Source: Bhargavaea beijingensis (lineage in GTDB: Bacteria > Bacillota > Bacilli > Bacillales_A > Planococcaceae). Taken from it: 64,000 nt of DNA. Below the pieces are notes generated by a model that saw only the letters and a list, made by a program, of their open reading frames with translations, made no database searches and was not told the DNA's origin. Each line of letters opens with the position of its first letter. Position 1 is the first letter of the stretch. The translations under genes and the position numbers were made by a program. Below, in pieces: positions 1-9,337 of this stretch. The stretch spans positions 84,682-148,681 of the forward strand of contig NZ_FNAR01000006.1 of the NCBI RefSeq assembly GCF_900101985.1, read 5' to 3'.

Positions 1-1649
1 TCAAGTTCTGCAATGAAGATCATCGGAACGTCTTCAGTGACCAGCTTTTGCCAATCAGCATAGATCTGTTTCCGCTTTTCCTTGTCATCGCCGACCTCTT
101 CAATGCTCAGCGCCTTTTCAAGGAGGGCATCAGACTCAGGATTGTTGTAACGCGGGTAGTTCCAGATTTCATCCGTTTTCCAAAGACCGGATGGGTCTGG
201 GTCACTGCCGGTGCTCCAGCCGCCGAAGAATGTTTCAATAGAGGAATCGTCCTTTTCAATCATGTCATAGTACAGGTTGACTTCGACCATTTCCAGCTTG
301 GACTTGAGGCCGACTTCTTCCCAGTATTGAGTCAGAGCTTTTGCACGGGACTCAAACGTCGGGTTGCCTGTCGCATAGTGAGAGAACTTCACTTCAAATT
401 TCTCGCCTTTTGGATCTTCACGGAAGCCGTCGCCATCTTTATCAACGTAACCCGCTTTGTCCAGAAGTTCTTTTGCCTTTTCAGGATCATAATCATAAAC
501 TTCTACATCGCTGTCATCCGCTGCGATCCAGTGTGCGGAAGGAACCGGCTTATTTACAGGCTTGCCGTACCCGAAGAAGAAGGCGTCAATCCATTCTTCG
601 CGGTTGATTGCGTGAGCCATTGCTTTACGCAGATTCACATCTTGGTACTTTGGAGTCTCTTCAACGATTTCACGCTTATCGGCGTCATATTTGCCAAGCT
701 TGAAGCCGACATAATAGTAAGATAGCCCAGGCGCTGTAACGATTTCGACGTTGTCTAATTTCTCTACTTCCGGACCGGAAACCGGCTGGATTGCGATCAT
801 GTCGACATCACCGTTCTGCAGGGCACCTACTGTTGCAGTATTATCGATGATCCGAACGATAATCTTATCCAGATTGACGTCGCCGTTCCAATAGTCTTCG
901 TTCTTTACGAGTTCAACTGATTCACCAGGGACGATATTTTCAACCTTAAATGGTCCGAGGCCGACCGGCTTCGAACGAACCACATCAGATGCAGACATCT
1001 CTGCAACCGGAATGCCTTCAAATGCTTTTTCAGGCATCGGATACGACCAAAGGTTGACCAGGTTGTTGACACGCGGCTCGTCAAAAGTGATTTCAATTGT
1101 GTAATCATCAACAACTTTCAAGCCGGAAATGCTATCTGCTTTTCCTTCGCGGAACTCAGGAGCGCCTTGGATGGTTTGAACGTTCGTGTACCGTGTGCCG
1201 TCGTACTCAGGATCGGCAAGGGTTTCAAGAGCGAACACCCAGTCATTTACAGTAAGTTCTTCACCGTTGTGCCACTTGACACCTTCCTTGAACTTGAAGG
1301 TAAAGTGCTGGTTGTCTTCTGTTTCCCAGGATGCGATGTTCGGAACCGGCTCCAGATTTTCGTCATAATCAATCAGACTCTCATCGAACAGTTCAATGAT
1401 TTCCGCGTCTGTCGCAATACCGTAAAATGCCCAGTTATAGAGCCCCTCCGGAACAGCGTCAAGCGCATATGTGAGCGTTCCGCCCTTTTTGGCCTCGCCG
1501 GATTCTCCGGTCGCCTGCTCGCCGTCTTTCTTGCTGTCGCCCGAGTCAGATTCGGACGCACCGTCGCTGCCGCTTCCGCCGCAAGCCGCAAGGAACGCGG
1601 AAAGGACGAGGATCATGGCGAACAGCCAGAGCATGGATTTGCGTTTCAT
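1..1649 (-). CDS. appA: Oligopeptide ABC transporter substrate-binding lipoprotein (AppA/OppA family), 3' end cut by window edge
   Basis: Extracellular peptide-binding protein that delivers peptides to the membrane permease. Reading from the ATG at 1649 gives about 549 residues still open at the window edge. The start follows a GGGGGG-type ribosome site. The N-terminus has a Lys/Arg cluster, a hydrophobic stretch and a lipobox (SAFLAAC), then a low-complexity Ser/Asp/Gly/Lys linker, as in Gram-positive substrate-binding lipoproteins. The body has the family's solute-binding pattern (GGTLTYALD, then a WHNGEELT segment). It follows appD and appF on the same strand, the order of the B. subtilis appDFABC operon, and as in B. 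subtilis fabHF lies just upstream. The permeases appB and appC should lie beyond the left edge. Assignment to App rather than Dpp or Opp rests on synteny. Confidence 0.9.
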   Translation of the reverse strand, partial: MKRKSMLWLFAMILVLSAFLAACGGSGSDGASESDSGDSKKDGEQATGESGEAKKGGTLTYALDAVPEGLYNWAFYGIATDAEIIELFDESLIDYDENLEPVPNIASWETEDNQHFTFKFKEGVKWHNGEELTVNDWVFALETLADPEYDGTRYTNVQTIQGAPEFREGKADSISGLKVVDDYTIEITFDEPRVNNLVNLWSYPMPEKAFEGIPVAEMSASDVVRSKPVGLGPFKVENIVPGESVELVKNEDYWNGDVNLDKIIVRIIDNTATVGALQNGDVDMIAIQPVSGPEVEKLDNVEIVTAPGLSYYYVGFKLGKYDADKREIVEETPKYQDVNLRKAMAHAINREEWIDAFFFGYGKPVNKPVPSAHWIAADDSDVEVYDYDPEKAKELLDKAGYVDKDGDGFREDPKGEKFEVKFSHYATGNPTFESRAKALTQYWEEVGLKSKLEMVEVNLYYDMIEKDDSSIETFFGGWSTGSDPDPSGLWKTDEIWNYPRYNNPESDALLEKALSIEEVGDDKEKRKQIYADWQKLVTEDVPMIFIAEL

Positions 1650-1684
1650 GCTTCATTCCCCCCATTTTCGTGAATAGTTTGTGA

Positions 1685-2692
1685 TCAGTACAGTACGCAC
1701 GCAACGTGATGCCCCGGTCTCACCTCCTTCAGTGGAGGCTTTTCCTGCGAACAGATTTCCTGTGCCATCGGGCAGCGCGTATGGAACGGGCAGCCCGTCG
1801 GCGGGTTTGCAGGACTCGGCACATCCCCCTGCAGCACAATCCGCTCTTTCCGCAGCTTCGGATCGGGTTCCGGAATCGCGGAGATGAGCGCCTGTGTATA
1901 AGGGTGCAGCGGCTCGCTGTACAGATCTTTATTTGAAGCAACCTCGACGAGATTGCCCAAATACATGACACCGATCGTATCGCTCATGTGCTTGACGACG
2001 CTGAGGTCGTGGGCGATGAACAGATACGTGAGCCCGAACTCTTCCTGAAGATCTTTCAGGAGGTTCAGGACTTGGGATTGGACAGAGACGTCCAGTGCAG
2101 AAACCGGCTCATCCGCAATGATCAGCTTCGGGTTGAGGGCCAACGCCCGGGCGATGCCGATTCTCTGGCGCTGGCCGCCGGAGAATTCATGCGCGTATTT
2201 GTAGTAGGCGGCTTCCGGAAGGCCGACACGGACCAGCAGGGACTTGACGTATTCCACAAGCTCTTTTTTGTCACGCCGCTCAAAGTTCTTGATCGGTTCC
2301 GAGATGATGTCGCCGACCATCTGCATCGGATTGAGCGATGCGTAGGGATCCTGGAACACCATCTGGAAGTCTTGCCGGGCTTTGCGAAGCTTGGTCCCGC
2401 TGATTCTTGTGATGTCTTCGCCGTCAAAGATGATTTGGCCTCCTGTCGGCTTGATCAGGCGGAGAATGGTGCGTCCGGTTGTGGACTTCCCGCAACCGGA
2501 CTCTCCGACAAGGCCCATCGTCTCCCCCTTTTTTATGGTGAAAGAAATATCATCTACAGCTTTCACATTTCCGACGACGCGCTTGAAAAAACCGCCGTGA
2601 ATCGGGTAATACGTTTTCAGGTTTTTGACTTCCAGGAGATTTTCACGCTCTTTCTGCGTGTTCCCCTGCTCTGTAAGCTCTTTTGTTGTCAT
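1685..2692 (-). CDS. appF: Oligopeptide ABC transporter ATP-binding protein AppF/OppF
   Basis: One of two ATPases that energise peptide uptake at the inner face of the membrane. The 335-residue protein has Walker [10 protein letters not shown], a Q-loop ([11 protein letters not shown]), the LSGGQ-type signature FSGGQRQR, Walker [12 protein letters not shown] and the switch-region H (IAHDL). The C-terminal oligopeptide-transporter extension carries cysteines (CPFHTRCP), typical of the OppF/DppF group. The ATG at 2692 overlaps the appD stop by 4 bases, indicating translational coupling. It is followed 35 bases later by the substrate-binding lipoprotein. Length is normal for the family. Confidence 0.95.
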   Translation of the reverse strand: MTTKELTEQGNTQKERENLLEVKNLKTYYPIHGGFFKRVVGNVKAVDDISFTIKKGETMGLVGESGCGKSTTGRTILRLIKPTGGQIIFDGEDITRISGTKLRKARQDFQMVFQDPYASLNPMQMVGDIISEPIKNFERRDKKELVEYVKSLLVRVGLPEAAYYKYAHEFSGGQRQRIGIARALALNPKLIIADEPVSALDVSVQSQVLNLLKDLQEEFGLTYLFIAHDLSVVKHMSDTIGVMYLGNLVEVASNKDLYSEPLHPYTQALISAIPEPDPKLRKERIVLQGDVPSPANPPTGCPFHTRCPMAQEICSQEKPPLKEVRPGHHVACVLY

Positions 2693-3717
2693 CGTGCACC
2701 TACTCTTTCTTTCGGCCAGCTTTCTTCATACAGCAGGCAGGCCACTTCATGTCCGCCCTTGGTGTCCTCGAGGCGGGGAGTGATCTGCATGCATTCCGGC
2801 ATTGCTTTCGGGCAACGGTTCGCAAACCTGCACCCTACTTCAGGCATGTCCTTGACAGAGGGAACCAGGCCCTCAATCGTTGCCAGACGCTCCTTTTCTT
2901 CCTCCATCTTCGGGATGGCTTCCATCAGGAGCTGCGTATACGGATGCTGGGGCTTTTCGAACAAATCCTCAACCGTGGCCCGTTCAACGATCTTGCCGGC
3001 ATACATCACGAGTACGACATCACAGATTTCCGCCACGACTCCGAGGTCGTGGGTGATCAGCATGATGGACATTTCATTGACTTCCTGGATGTTTTTCAGC
3101 AGGTCCAGAATCTGTGCCTGGACCGTCACATCCAGCGCCGTTGTCGGTTCATCCGCAATCAGCAGCTTTGGCTGGCAGGCAATCGCCATGGCGATCATGA
3201 CACGTTGCCGCATGCCTCCGGAAAGCTGGTGCGGGTATTCATCGACAATGCTTTCAGCCCTTGGGATTCCCACATTTTTCAGTAATGTAACCGCTTTCGA
3301 ACGGGCTTCGTTTTTGCTGATATTTTGGTGATTCAGAAGCACCTCGGATATTTGATAGCCGATCGTGAACACCGGATTCAGTGAAGTCATCGGTTCCTGG
3401 AATATCATCGAGATGTCTTTCCCGCGGATGTTGTTCATCTTTTTTTCGTTGTATCCGACGATATCGGCCCCTTCGAACAGGATCTCCCCTCCACGGACCT
3501 TGCCGATTCCTTTGGGAAGCAGGTGCATGATGGAAAGGGACATGACGCTCTTCCCGCATCCCGATTCCCCGACAATGCCGACAATCTGTTTGCGGTCAAC
3601 GGTAAAGGAGACCCCTTCAACAGCGTTATAATATTGTTTATCAATCTTGAATCCGGTTTGGAGGTTGCGTACCTCTAGAAGAGGTGTCTGCGCAGATGTA
3701 TTTGGTTTGGATGTCAT
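2689..3717 (-). CDS. appD: Oligopeptide ABC transporter ATP-binding protein AppD/OppD
   Basis: Partner ATPase of AppF. The 342-residue protein shows Walker [10 protein letters not shown], signature LSGGMRQR, Walker B LIADEPTTALD and the H-loop LITHDL. The C-terminal oligo_HPY-type region carries the cysteines CRFANRCP. It is the first gene of the peptide-transport operon, with a plausible SigA promoter about 50 bases upstream and a 4-base overlap with appF. Upstream on the same strand lies fabF, whose terminator separates the two transcription units. Substrate range cannot be read from the sequence. Confidence 0.95.
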   Translation of the reverse strand: MTSKPNTSAQTPLLEVRNLQTGFKIDKQYYNAVEGVSFTVDRKQIVGIVGESGCGKSVMSLSIMHLLPKGIGKVRGGEILFEGADIVGYNEKKMNNIRGKDISMIFQEPMTSLNPVFTIGYQISEVLLNHQNISKNEARSKAVTLLKNVGIPRAESIVDEYPHQLSGGMRQRVMIAMAIACQPKLLIADEPTTALDVTVQAQILDLLKNIQEVNEMSIMLITHDLGVVAEICDVVLVMYAGKIVERATVEDLFEKPQHPYTQLLMEAIPKMEEEKERLATIEGLVPSVKDMPEVGCRFANRCPKAMPECMQITPRLEDTKGGHEVACLLYEESWPKERVGAR

Positions 3718-3765
3718 GGGTGCACCTCAAGTTTTCTATTTTTCTGTTATTTCATCTCTTGCTAA

Positions 3766-3794
3766 ATTTTATTACAAAAACATTACATCCGCAA
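3766..3794 (-). promoter_or_regulatory. Putative SigA promoter of the app operon
   Basis: On the minus strand TTGCGG (3794-3789) and TAAAAT (3771-3766) are separated by 17 bases. The site lies about 50 bases upstream of appD in AT-rich DNA. Found by eye only. The rest of the appD-fabF gap (3718-4009) holds this promoter and the fabF terminator; I see no gene in it. Confidence 0.5.
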
Positions 3795-3957
3795 GATGTT
3801 TTTTGAATTCCCTGTAACCACTGTAGAATTAAAATAGTCGTCATCATCAGAAAAATCAATAACGGCAAGGGTTTTAGCTTTGCTCCCTCACTAGCTATAC
3901 TTGGATATTTTATCTTTTTGCTGCCATTTTTCTAATAGATTCGATTATCGCTTCACG

Positions 3958-3994
3958 CCAAAAAGCCCCAATCTCAATGAATCGAGATTGGGGC
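3958..3994 (-). terminator. Rho-independent terminator after fabF
   Basis: A 12-bp stem (AGCCCCAATCTC on the minus strand) with an 8-base loop is followed by a T run on the minus strand, 15 bases past the fabF stop codon. Confidence 0.85.
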
Positions 3995-4009
3995 TACATA
4001 CCTAAACTT

Positions 4010-5254
4010 TCAATCACCTTTTTTGAAAAGGAGCGAAACGTTATGTCCTCCGAAACCGAGCGAATTGCTCATGGCGTATCGGATGTCCTGCTTTCTTGCT
4101 CCATCCGTTACATAATCCAGGTCGCATTCCGGATCGGCAGTTTTGTAGTTTGTCGTAGGCGGGAGAATTCCTTCGTGAAGAGCAAGTGCCGTGAACACGG
4201 CTTCCACTCCACCTGCTGCACCAAGCAGGTGCCCGGTCATTGATTTCGTGGAGCTCATGGCCAGATTGTAGGCATGCTCTCCGAACACCGACTTGACGGC
4301 CTGGGTTTCAAACTGGTCATTGTAAGGCGTGCTCGTGCCGTGGGCGTTGATATAGCCGATTTCTTCGGGGTTGATACCGGCTTTTGAAATGGCCTGGCCC
4401 ATCGCCCTTGCTGCGCCCTCGCCTTCAGGAGCAGGAGCCGTGATATGATGGGCGTCACCCGTCGAGCCGTACCCGACAACCTCGGCGTAAATTTTCGCTC
4501 CCCGCGCCTTTGCACGTTCGTATTCTTCAAGAATGAGGATACCGGCTCCCTCTCCGATGACAAAACCGTCACGGTCCGCGTCAAACGGGCGGGAAGCCGT
4601 CTCAGGATCCGGATTCGTTGAAAGTGCGGTATTGGCACAGAAGCCTGCTACAGCCATCGTGGTAATCGGCGCCTCCGCTCCTCCGGTGATCATCATGTCC
4701 GCATCCCCCCGAAGAATCGCTTCGAATGCATCTCCGATTGAGTTGGCCCCGGACGCACACGCTGTGACTGTGCAGGAGTTGATCCCCTTTGCGTTAGTAT
4801 AGATCGAAACCTGGCCGGCAGCCATGTCGGGAATCATCATCGGAACAAAGAACGGACTTACCCTGCGGTAGCCCCGCTCCTGAAATGTTTTGAACTGCTG
4901 TTCATGGGTCTCCATGCCGCCGATCCCTGAACCGATCCACACCCCGGTCCGGAGTGCCTCTTCATCGTCAAGACGCCGCGGAAGCCCTGCATCCTCCATA
5001 GCCTCGAATGCCGCCGCAAGCGCGTAATGGGTGAAGCGGTCCATTTTGCGGGCTTCTTTTTTCGGGATGTACTGTTCGATGTCGAAATCTTTCACTTCTG
5101 CTGCAACCTTGGCAGGGAACAGCTCTTTGTCCAGGCGCGTCATCGGCCCGATGCCCGACTTGCCTTCCTTGATTCCCTTCCAGGTTGTCTTTGCGTCATT
5201 GCCGAGCGGACTGACCGCCCCAACTCCTGTCACTACGACTCGTCGCTTGTTCAT
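4010..5254 (-). CDS. fabF: 3-oxoacyl-[acyl-carrier-protein] synthase II (FabF)
   Basis: Elongating condensing enzyme of type II fatty acid synthesis: condenses malonyl-ACP with acyl-ACP in the cytoplasm. I start it at the ATG at 5254 ([10 protein letters not shown]), behind AAGGAAGGG; the reading frame stays open upstream but that part resembles no FabF. This gives 414 residues, the usual length. The catalytic triad is visible: the nucleophile Cys in TVTACASG, the His in NAHGTSTP and the His in MTGHLLGA, plus the Gly-rich C-terminal [10 protein letters not shown]. It lies 82 bases downstream of fabH, as in B. subtilis fabHA-fabF, so FapR control from the fabH promoter is likely. Confidence 0.97.
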   Translation of the reverse strand: MNKRRVVVTGVGAVSPLGNDAKTTWKGIKEGKSGIGPMTRLDKELFPAKVAAEVKDFDIEQYIPKKEARKMDRFTHYALAAAFEAMEDAGLPRRLDDEEALRTGVWIGSGIGGMETHEQQFKTFQERGYRRVSPFFVPMMIPDMAAGQVSIYTNAKGINSCTVTACASGANSIGDAFEAILRGDADMMITGGAEAPITTMAVAGFCANTALSTNPDPETASRPFDADRDGFVIGEGAGILILEEYERAKARGAKIYAEVVGYGSTGDAHHITAPAPEGEGAARAMGQAISKAGINPEEIGYINAHGTSTPYNDQFETQAVKSVFGEHAYNLAMSSTKSMTGHLLGAAGGVEAVFTALALHEGILPPTTNYKTADPECDLDYVTDGARKQDIRYAMSNSLGFGGHNVSLLFKKGD

Positions 5255-5336
5255 CTGAGTTCCCTTCCTTCTGTGTGAATGGTGTTGTATAAGTGAGGTC
5301 CTGTCATTTAATACGGATAGGACTGAATGGTTTGTT

Positions 5337-6269
5337 TCAGCGCCCCCAGCGGATAGCCAGCGCCCCCCATGTGAGACCGCCGCCGAACCCGACGAGGACG
5401 ATGACATCATCGTCTTTGATATTCCCTTCACTGACTTCGTCGCAAAGGGCGATCGGGATGGAAGCGGAGGAGGTGTTGCCGTAATTCTGAATCCGTTTCG
5501 ACATTTTCTCCGGCGGCAGACCGAGACGCTCACGTGCCGCCTCCATAATCCGGATGTTGGCCTGGTGCGGAATCAGATAATCGGCATCTTCCTTCGACAG
5601 ACCAGCCTTGTTCAAGACAGAAACAGCGGAGTCGCCCATCTGTCTGACGGCGAACTTGAACACTTCCCTGCCGTTCATCTTGATATATTCATCCTGGTAC
5701 AGGTGCTTGCCGCCGGAGCCATCTGCGCCCAGTTCGAACGCCAGGATTCCGCGGCCTTCGCCCACCTTGCCGATGACAGCGGCGCCTGCACCGTCGCCAA
5801 ACAGGACGGCCGTGTTGCGGTCTTCCCAATCGGTGATTTTCGAGAGTTTTTCCACACCGACGACAAGAATATAATCATAGCAACCGTTCTGTATAAACTG
5901 CTGCGCGGTCACGACACTGTACATAAATCCCGCACAAGCGGCGGACTGATCCATTGCACCGGCATTTTTGGCACCGAGACGCTCCTGAATCTGTGTGGCC
6001 ACGCTCGGGAATGGCCGGTCCGGCGTGACGGTCGCCACGATGATGAGGCCCAGCTGATCAGCTGTAATCCCCGCATCTTTTAAAGCCGCTTCAGCCGCAC
6101 GGAAAGCAAGCTCCGACGTATTCTCGTTGTCTGGAGCGATCCTTCTCTCCTCGATGCCTGTCCTGGTGCGGATCCATTCGTCGGATGTATCCAGGCGCTT
6201 CTCCAGATCTCCATTTGTGATCACCTGCTCCGGGACATACTTCCCGATTCCGATCATCCCAACACCCAT
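5337..6269 (-). CDS. fabH: 3-oxoacyl-[acyl-carrier-protein] synthase III (FabH)
   Basis: Initiating condensing enzyme: joins a short, in Bacillales usually branched, acyl-CoA primer to malonyl-ACP. The 310-residue protein has the active-site Cys in QSAACAGF, His in PHQANIRI and Asn in NYGNTSSAS, and the C-terminal [10 protein letters not shown]. The ATG at 6269 follows an AAGGGG ribosome site. A FapR-like operator lies 29 bases upstream. Branched-chain primer preference is inferred from the group, not seen in the sequence. Confidence 0.97.
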   Translation of the reverse strand: MGVGMIGIGKYVPEQVITNGDLEKRLDTSDEWIRTRTGIEERRIAPDNENTSELAFRAAEAALKDAGITADQLGLIIVATVTPDRPFPSVATQIQERLGAKNAGAMDQSAACAGFMYSVVTAQQFIQNGCYDYILVVGVEKLSKITDWEDRNTAVLFGDGAGAAVIGKVGEGRGILAFELGADGSGGKHLYQDEYIKMNGREVFKFAVRQMGDSAVSVLNKAGLSKEDADYLIPHQANIRIMEAARERLGLPPEKMSKRIQNYGNTSSASIPIALCDEVSEGNIKDDDVIVLVGFGGGLTWGALAIRWGR

Positions 6270-6297
6270 ATTGCAACCCCTTTTCTTATCATCTTCT

Positions 6298-6316
6298 ATT
6301 AATACCTGGTCTTAAT
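6298..6316 (-). promoter_or_regulatory. FapR-like operator upstream of fabH
   Basis: The plus strand reads ATTAATACCTGGTCTTAAT, an imperfect inverted repeat very close to the FapR operators of Bacillus fatty-acid genes (TTAGTACCTRRTCTTAAT type). FapR is the malonyl-CoA-responsive repressor of membrane lipid genes. The position, 29-47 bases upstream of the fabH start, suits a repressor site overlapping the promoter. Confidence 0.75.
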
Positions 6317-6391
6317 TTAACATACATGAACGTTCTTTGACAACTTGCCCGTCGCGTCTCTTTTTGGCAAAATATGCGGCAATGACAGGTT

Positions 6392-6419
6392 TTGCAATAT
6401 GGGTCCGCTATGGTATGAT
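6392..6419 (+). promoter_or_regulatory. Putative SigA promoter of yjzD
   Basis: TTGCAA (6392-6397), 16 bases, TATGAT (6414-6419), ending 34 bases before the yjzD start. Confidence 0.5.
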
Positions 6420-6453
6420 GAATTCGGATATTTCCGCTCAGAGGTGAAACCCA

Positions 6454-6639
6454 ATGCAATTTATTTTCACGTTCATCTGGTCGTTTCTTCTTGTTACGAC
6501 CCTGAATTATGTGGTCAGCTCCGTCAATGCCGTTCCATTTGATTTTGGCCTCGGAGCCATCGTTTCCGTCGTAGCTGCGCTCTTCCTCTTCATCATGTCA
6601 GCCATCCTGCCGGAAGAGCCGCTGCCGGACTACGAGTGA
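6454..6639 (+). CDS. yjzD: Small membrane protein, YjzD/DUF2929 family
   Basis: A 61-residue protein with two hydrophobic segments (about residues 3-20 and 30-49) and a short acidic C-terminus, which matches the DUF2929 family represented by B. subtilis YjzD. The ribosome site GAGGTG lies 7 bases before the ATG. It is transcribed divergently from fabH and ends in a shared bidirectional terminator with clpB. In B. subtilis yjzD also lies a few genes from fabHA, which supports the call. Function is unknown. Confidence 0.75.
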   Translation: MQFIFTFIWSFLLVTTLNYVVSSVNAVPFDFGLGAIVSVVAALFLFIMSAILPEEPLPDYE

Positions 6640-6644
6640 AACAG

Positions 6645-6677
6645 AAAAACCGTTCCCGTGATGGGGAACGGTTTTTT
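6645..6677. terminator. Bidirectional terminator between yjzD and clpB
   Basis: AAAACCGTTCCC and GGGAACGGTTTT form a stem with a short loop, with A and T runs on both sides, so it can serve yjzD (plus) and clpB (minus). Confidence 0.85.
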
Positions 6678-6693
6678 CATTGTGACGGACGCT

Positions 6694-8829
6694 TCATGCC
6701 TGTTCGATGCGGACCTTTCCGTCTTCAAGCACTGCGCGGATCGTGTCACCTTCCCGGAAGCCGCCCCGGATCAGACCATGAGCAACTGCCGTCTCGACAT
6801 GGCGCTGGATAAAACGCTTGAGGGGACGCGCCCCGAACTCGGCATCTGTTCCTTCTTCCACAATCCATTCGGCAATCCCGTCGCCGAATTCGAGTCGGAT
6901 TCCCTGTGTGGCGACCCGTTCTGCAAGGTCGTTCATCATCTTCCGGGCGATTTTCAGGAAATCATCACTTTTCAAGGAATTGAAGATGACGATATCATCC
7001 ATCCGGTTGATCAGTTCCGGTTTAAAGTGTTTTTTCAGCTCCGCCATGACGACGTCTTCAATCGCATGGTCCTCAATCCCTTCCATCCGGAGAAGCAGTG
7101 AGGAGCCGATATTCGAAGTCATGATGATGATCGTGTTGGAGAAGTCGACGTTCCTTCCCTGGCTGTCCGTGATCCTTCCATCATCAAGCGCCTGGAGCAG
7201 AATGTTCGAAACATCGGGATGGGCTTTCTCAATTTCGTCCAACAGCACGACTGCATATGGATTTCTCCTGACAGCTTCAGTCAGCTGGCCGCCTTCTTCG
7301 AATCCGACGTATCCCGGAGGGGCCCCGACGAGACGCGAAACGGAGTGCTTTTCCATATACTCCGACATATCGATCCGGATAAAGTGATCTTCTGAATCGA
7401 ACAGCGTTGCCGCAATCGTCTTGGCCAGCTCTGTTTTGCCGACACCGGTCGGACCCAGGAACAGGAAAGAGCCGATCGGGCGGTGCGGGTCCTTGATGCC
7501 GGCCCTGGCTCGCCAAATGGCCTCTGTGACAAGCCGGACCGCATCCTCCTGCCCGATCACACGCTTTTCGAGCGTTTCATGAAGCCTGAGCAGTTTTTCC
7601 CGCTCCCCTTCCACTAGTTTCGAGACCGGGATGCCCGTCCAGCGGGCCACGATATCGGCGATTTCCTCCTCTGTCACTTCCTCGCGGAGAAGGCGGTTCT
7701 CGGAAGCGGTGAGCGGAGCCTCCATCTCCTGCAGCTCCTTCTCCGCTTGAGGAATGCGGCCATGGCGCAGTTCCGCCGCCCGGTTCAAGTCATAACGGTT
7801 TTCTGCGTCTTCGAGTTCGCGGCGGTATCGGTCGATCTCCTCCCGCTTTGCCTGGACCGCGCGAATGACCTCTTTTTCCCTCTCCCATTGGTCCCGCATG
7901 TCTTCGGTCGAAGTCCTGAGCTCGTTCAGCTCTGCCCGGATATCTTCCAGACGTGCCTTGCTCCGGTCATCTTTCTCCATCATCAGCGCCTGCTCTTCTA
8001 TCTCGAGCTGCATGATGCGCCGGGTCACTTCGTCAAGCTCTTGCGGCATCGAGTCGATTTCGGTCCGGATCATGGCACTCGCCTCATCGACAAGGTCGAT
8101 CGCCTTGTCCGGCAGGAAACGTTCCGTAATATAACGGTCTGACAGCGAAGCGGCAGCCACGAGTGCGCGGTCATGGATCCTCACACCGTGATGAAGCTCA
8201 AAGCGTTCCTTCAGGCCGCGGAGAATCGAAATCGTATCTTCCACGTCCGGTTCTTGGACAAGCACCTGCTGAAACCGGCGTTCGAGCGCTGCATCCTTCT
8301 CGATGTAGAGCCGGTACTCATCCAGCGTCGTCGCGCCGATCAGGTGGAGTTCACCGCGTGCCAGCATCGGTTTCAGCATGTTGCCGGCATCCATCGAGCC
8401 TTCCGTCCGGCCTGCGCCGACAATCGTATGAAGCTCGTCGATAAACAGGATGATTTCCCCGTCGCTTTCCTTGACCTGCTTCAGGACCGCTTTCATCCGC
8501 TCCTCGAATTCACCGCGATATTTTGCTCCAGCAATCAGGGAACTCATATCCAGCTCATATAACTGGCGGCCCTTGAGTCCTTCCGGGACATCCTTTTTCA
8601 CGATGCGCTGGGCAAGTCCTTCGACGATCGCCGTTTTCCCGACACCGGGTTCTCCGATCAGTACCGGGTTGTTTTTTGTCTTCCTGGAGAGAATCCTGAT
8701 CACATCCCGGATCTCCTGGTCCCTTCCGATGATCGGATCCATTTTCCCGGCCTTTACTTCATCAACCAGGTTTCGTCCGTATTTTTCAAGCGGACTGCGC
8801 TGATCTTCCTCTTGCATGTTCATTTGCAT
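6694..8829 (-). CDS. clpB: ClpB disaggregase, short form lacking the N-terminal domain
   Basis: Hsp100 AAA+ unfoldase that rescues aggregated proteins with DnaK. The ATG at 8829 (MQMNMQEED) sits behind GGGGTG; a TTG 18 bases upstream is less likely. The product is 711 residues against about 860 for full ClpB. It has NBD1 with Walker A GEPGVGKT at 59-66, the long ClpB coiled-coil M domain at about 260-375 (QLEIEEQAL, then [12 protein letters not shown]) and NBD2 with GPTGVGKTE. The whole Clp_N domain (about 145 residues) is missing. Promoter and CtsR heptads sit only about 30 bases upstream of the start, so no room exists for a lost 5' exon. No ClpP tripeptide loop is obvious, and the M domain rules out ClpC or ClpE. 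Confidence 0.93.
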   Translation of the reverse strand: MQMNMQEEDQRSPLEKYGRNLVDEVKAGKMDPIIGRDQEIRDVIRILSRKTKNNPVLIGEPGVGKTAIVEGLAQRIVKKDVPEGLKGRQLYELDMSSLIAGAKYRGEFEERMKAVLKQVKESDGEIILFIDELHTIVGAGRTEGSMDAGNMLKPMLARGELHLIGATTLDEYRLYIEKDAALERRFQQVLVQEPDVEDTISILRGLKERFELHHGVRIHDRALVAAASLSDRYITERFLPDKAIDLVDEASAMIRTEIDSMPQELDEVTRRIMQLEIEEQALMMEKDDRSKARLEDIRAELNELRTSTEDMRDQWEREKEVIRAVQAKREEIDRYRRELEDAENRYDLNRAAELRHGRIPQAEKELQEMEAPLTASENRLLREEVTEEEIADIVARWTGIPVSKLVEGEREKLLRLHETLEKRVIGQEDAVRLVTEAIWRARAGIKDPHRPIGSFLFLGPTGVGKTELAKTIAATLFDSEDHFIRIDMSEYMEKHSVSRLVGAPPGYVGFEEGGQLTEAVRRNPYAVVLLDEIEKAHPDVSNILLQALDDGRITDSQGRNVDFSNTIIIMTSNIGSSLLLRMEGIEDHAIEDVVMAELKKHFKPELINRMDDIVIFNSLKSDDFLKIARKMMNDLAERVATQGIRLEFGDGIAEWIVEEGTDAEFGARPLKRFIQRHVETAVAHGLIRGGFREGDTIRAVLEDGKVRIEQA

Positions 8830-8852
8830 TTTCTCTTCACCCCACAATTCGA

Positions 8853-8885
8853 ATTGACCTAGTTTGACTTTGACCTAATTTGACT
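8853..8885 (-). promoter_or_regulatory. Tandem CtsR operators of clpB
   Basis: On the minus strand four heptads run in the same direction: AGTCAAA, GGTCAAA, AGTCAAA and GGTCAAT, arranged as two heptad-N3-heptad pairs overlapping by one base. This fits the CtsR heat-shock operator (RGTCAAA-N3-RGTCAAA). They lie just downstream of the -10 box, where a bound repressor would block transcription. The spacer triplets are TTA and CTA rather than the preferred NAN. Confidence 0.85.
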
Positions 8886-8891
8886 ATTTTC

Positions 8892-8920
8892 ATTATAATG
8901 TTTTCCCTTTGAAAGGTAAA
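8892..8920 (-). promoter_or_regulatory. SigA promoter of clpB
   Basis: Minus strand: TTTACC (8920-8915), 17-base spacer, TATAAT (8897-8892). The start point would fall inside the CtsR heptads, giving a leader of only about 50 bases. Confidence 0.75.
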
Positions 8921-8943
8921 GTCAAACGGCCGCTCGGAAACAG

Positions 8944-8978
8944 AAAAAGCCGCACCGGCAATAAAGGGCCGGTGCGGC
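8944..8978 (-). terminator. Terminator after yitW
   Basis: GCCGCACCGGC pairs with GCCGGTGCGGC around a short loop, followed by a T run on the minus strand, 14 bases past the yitW stop. Confidence 0.85.
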
Positions 8979-8991
8979 GGGCTGCTGTTTA

Positions 8992-9303
8992 TTAACGCAC
9001 GCCAAGTGCGATTTTTGCATAGCGCGACATCATGTCTTTCGACCATGGCGGGCTCCAGACGATGTTGACTTGTGTTTCCTTGACCTCAGGCAACTCGGCC
9101 AATTCCCGCTTGATGTTGTCGACGATCATCGGGCCCATCGGGCAGCCCATTGACGTCAGTGTCATCGTCACATCCACCTTGCCGGCTTCGTCCATATCCA
9201 CGTCATAGACAAGGCCGAGGTTCACGACATCGATTCCAAGCTCGGGGTCGATCACGTTTTCTAGCGCGCCCATAAGGCTGTCTTTCATCTCCTGATCCAT
9301 CAT
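8992..9303 (-). CDS. yitW: MIP18/PaaD-like metal-sulfur cluster assembly factor (YitW)
   Basis: Small DUF59/MIP18-type protein thought to help iron-sulfur cluster delivery. The 103-residue product (ATG at 9303 or 9300, behind AAGGGG) has the family core VIDPELGIDVVNLGLVYDV and LTSMGCPMGP, whose Cys is the conserved metal or cluster ligand, and the C-terminal WSPPWSKDMMSRYAKIALG almost as in B. subtilis YitW. Longer in-frame starts lack homology. The yitW-yitV pair and the nearby yitU and yitS homologues repeat the B. subtilis yit cluster. Confidence 0.9.
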   Translation of the reverse strand: MMDQEMKDSLMGALENVIDPELGIDVVNLGLVYDVDMDEAGKVDVTMTLTSMGCPMGPMIVDNIKRELAELPEVKETQVNIVWSPPWSKDMMSRYAKIALGVR

Positions 9304-9337
9304 GATTCCCCTTCCGTTCTTTGCTGCCTTCATCATA

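Noticed and set aside
341..607. Plus-strand frame over appA
   Set aside because: Antisense to the solute-binding protein; no homology or start signal.
1988..3331. Plus-strand open frame of 447 codons across appF and appD
   Set aside because: Antisense shadow of two ABC ATPases with perfect Walker motifs; no ribosome site or recognisable domain.
5255..5533. N-terminal extension of FabF
   Set aside because: The frame is open but the extension has no FabF homology and would overlap fabH; the ATG at 5254 has a good ribosome site.
6694..8829. ClpC or ClpE
   Set aside because: The long ClpB-type M domain is present; the UVR motif of ClpC and zinc finger of ClpE are not seen.
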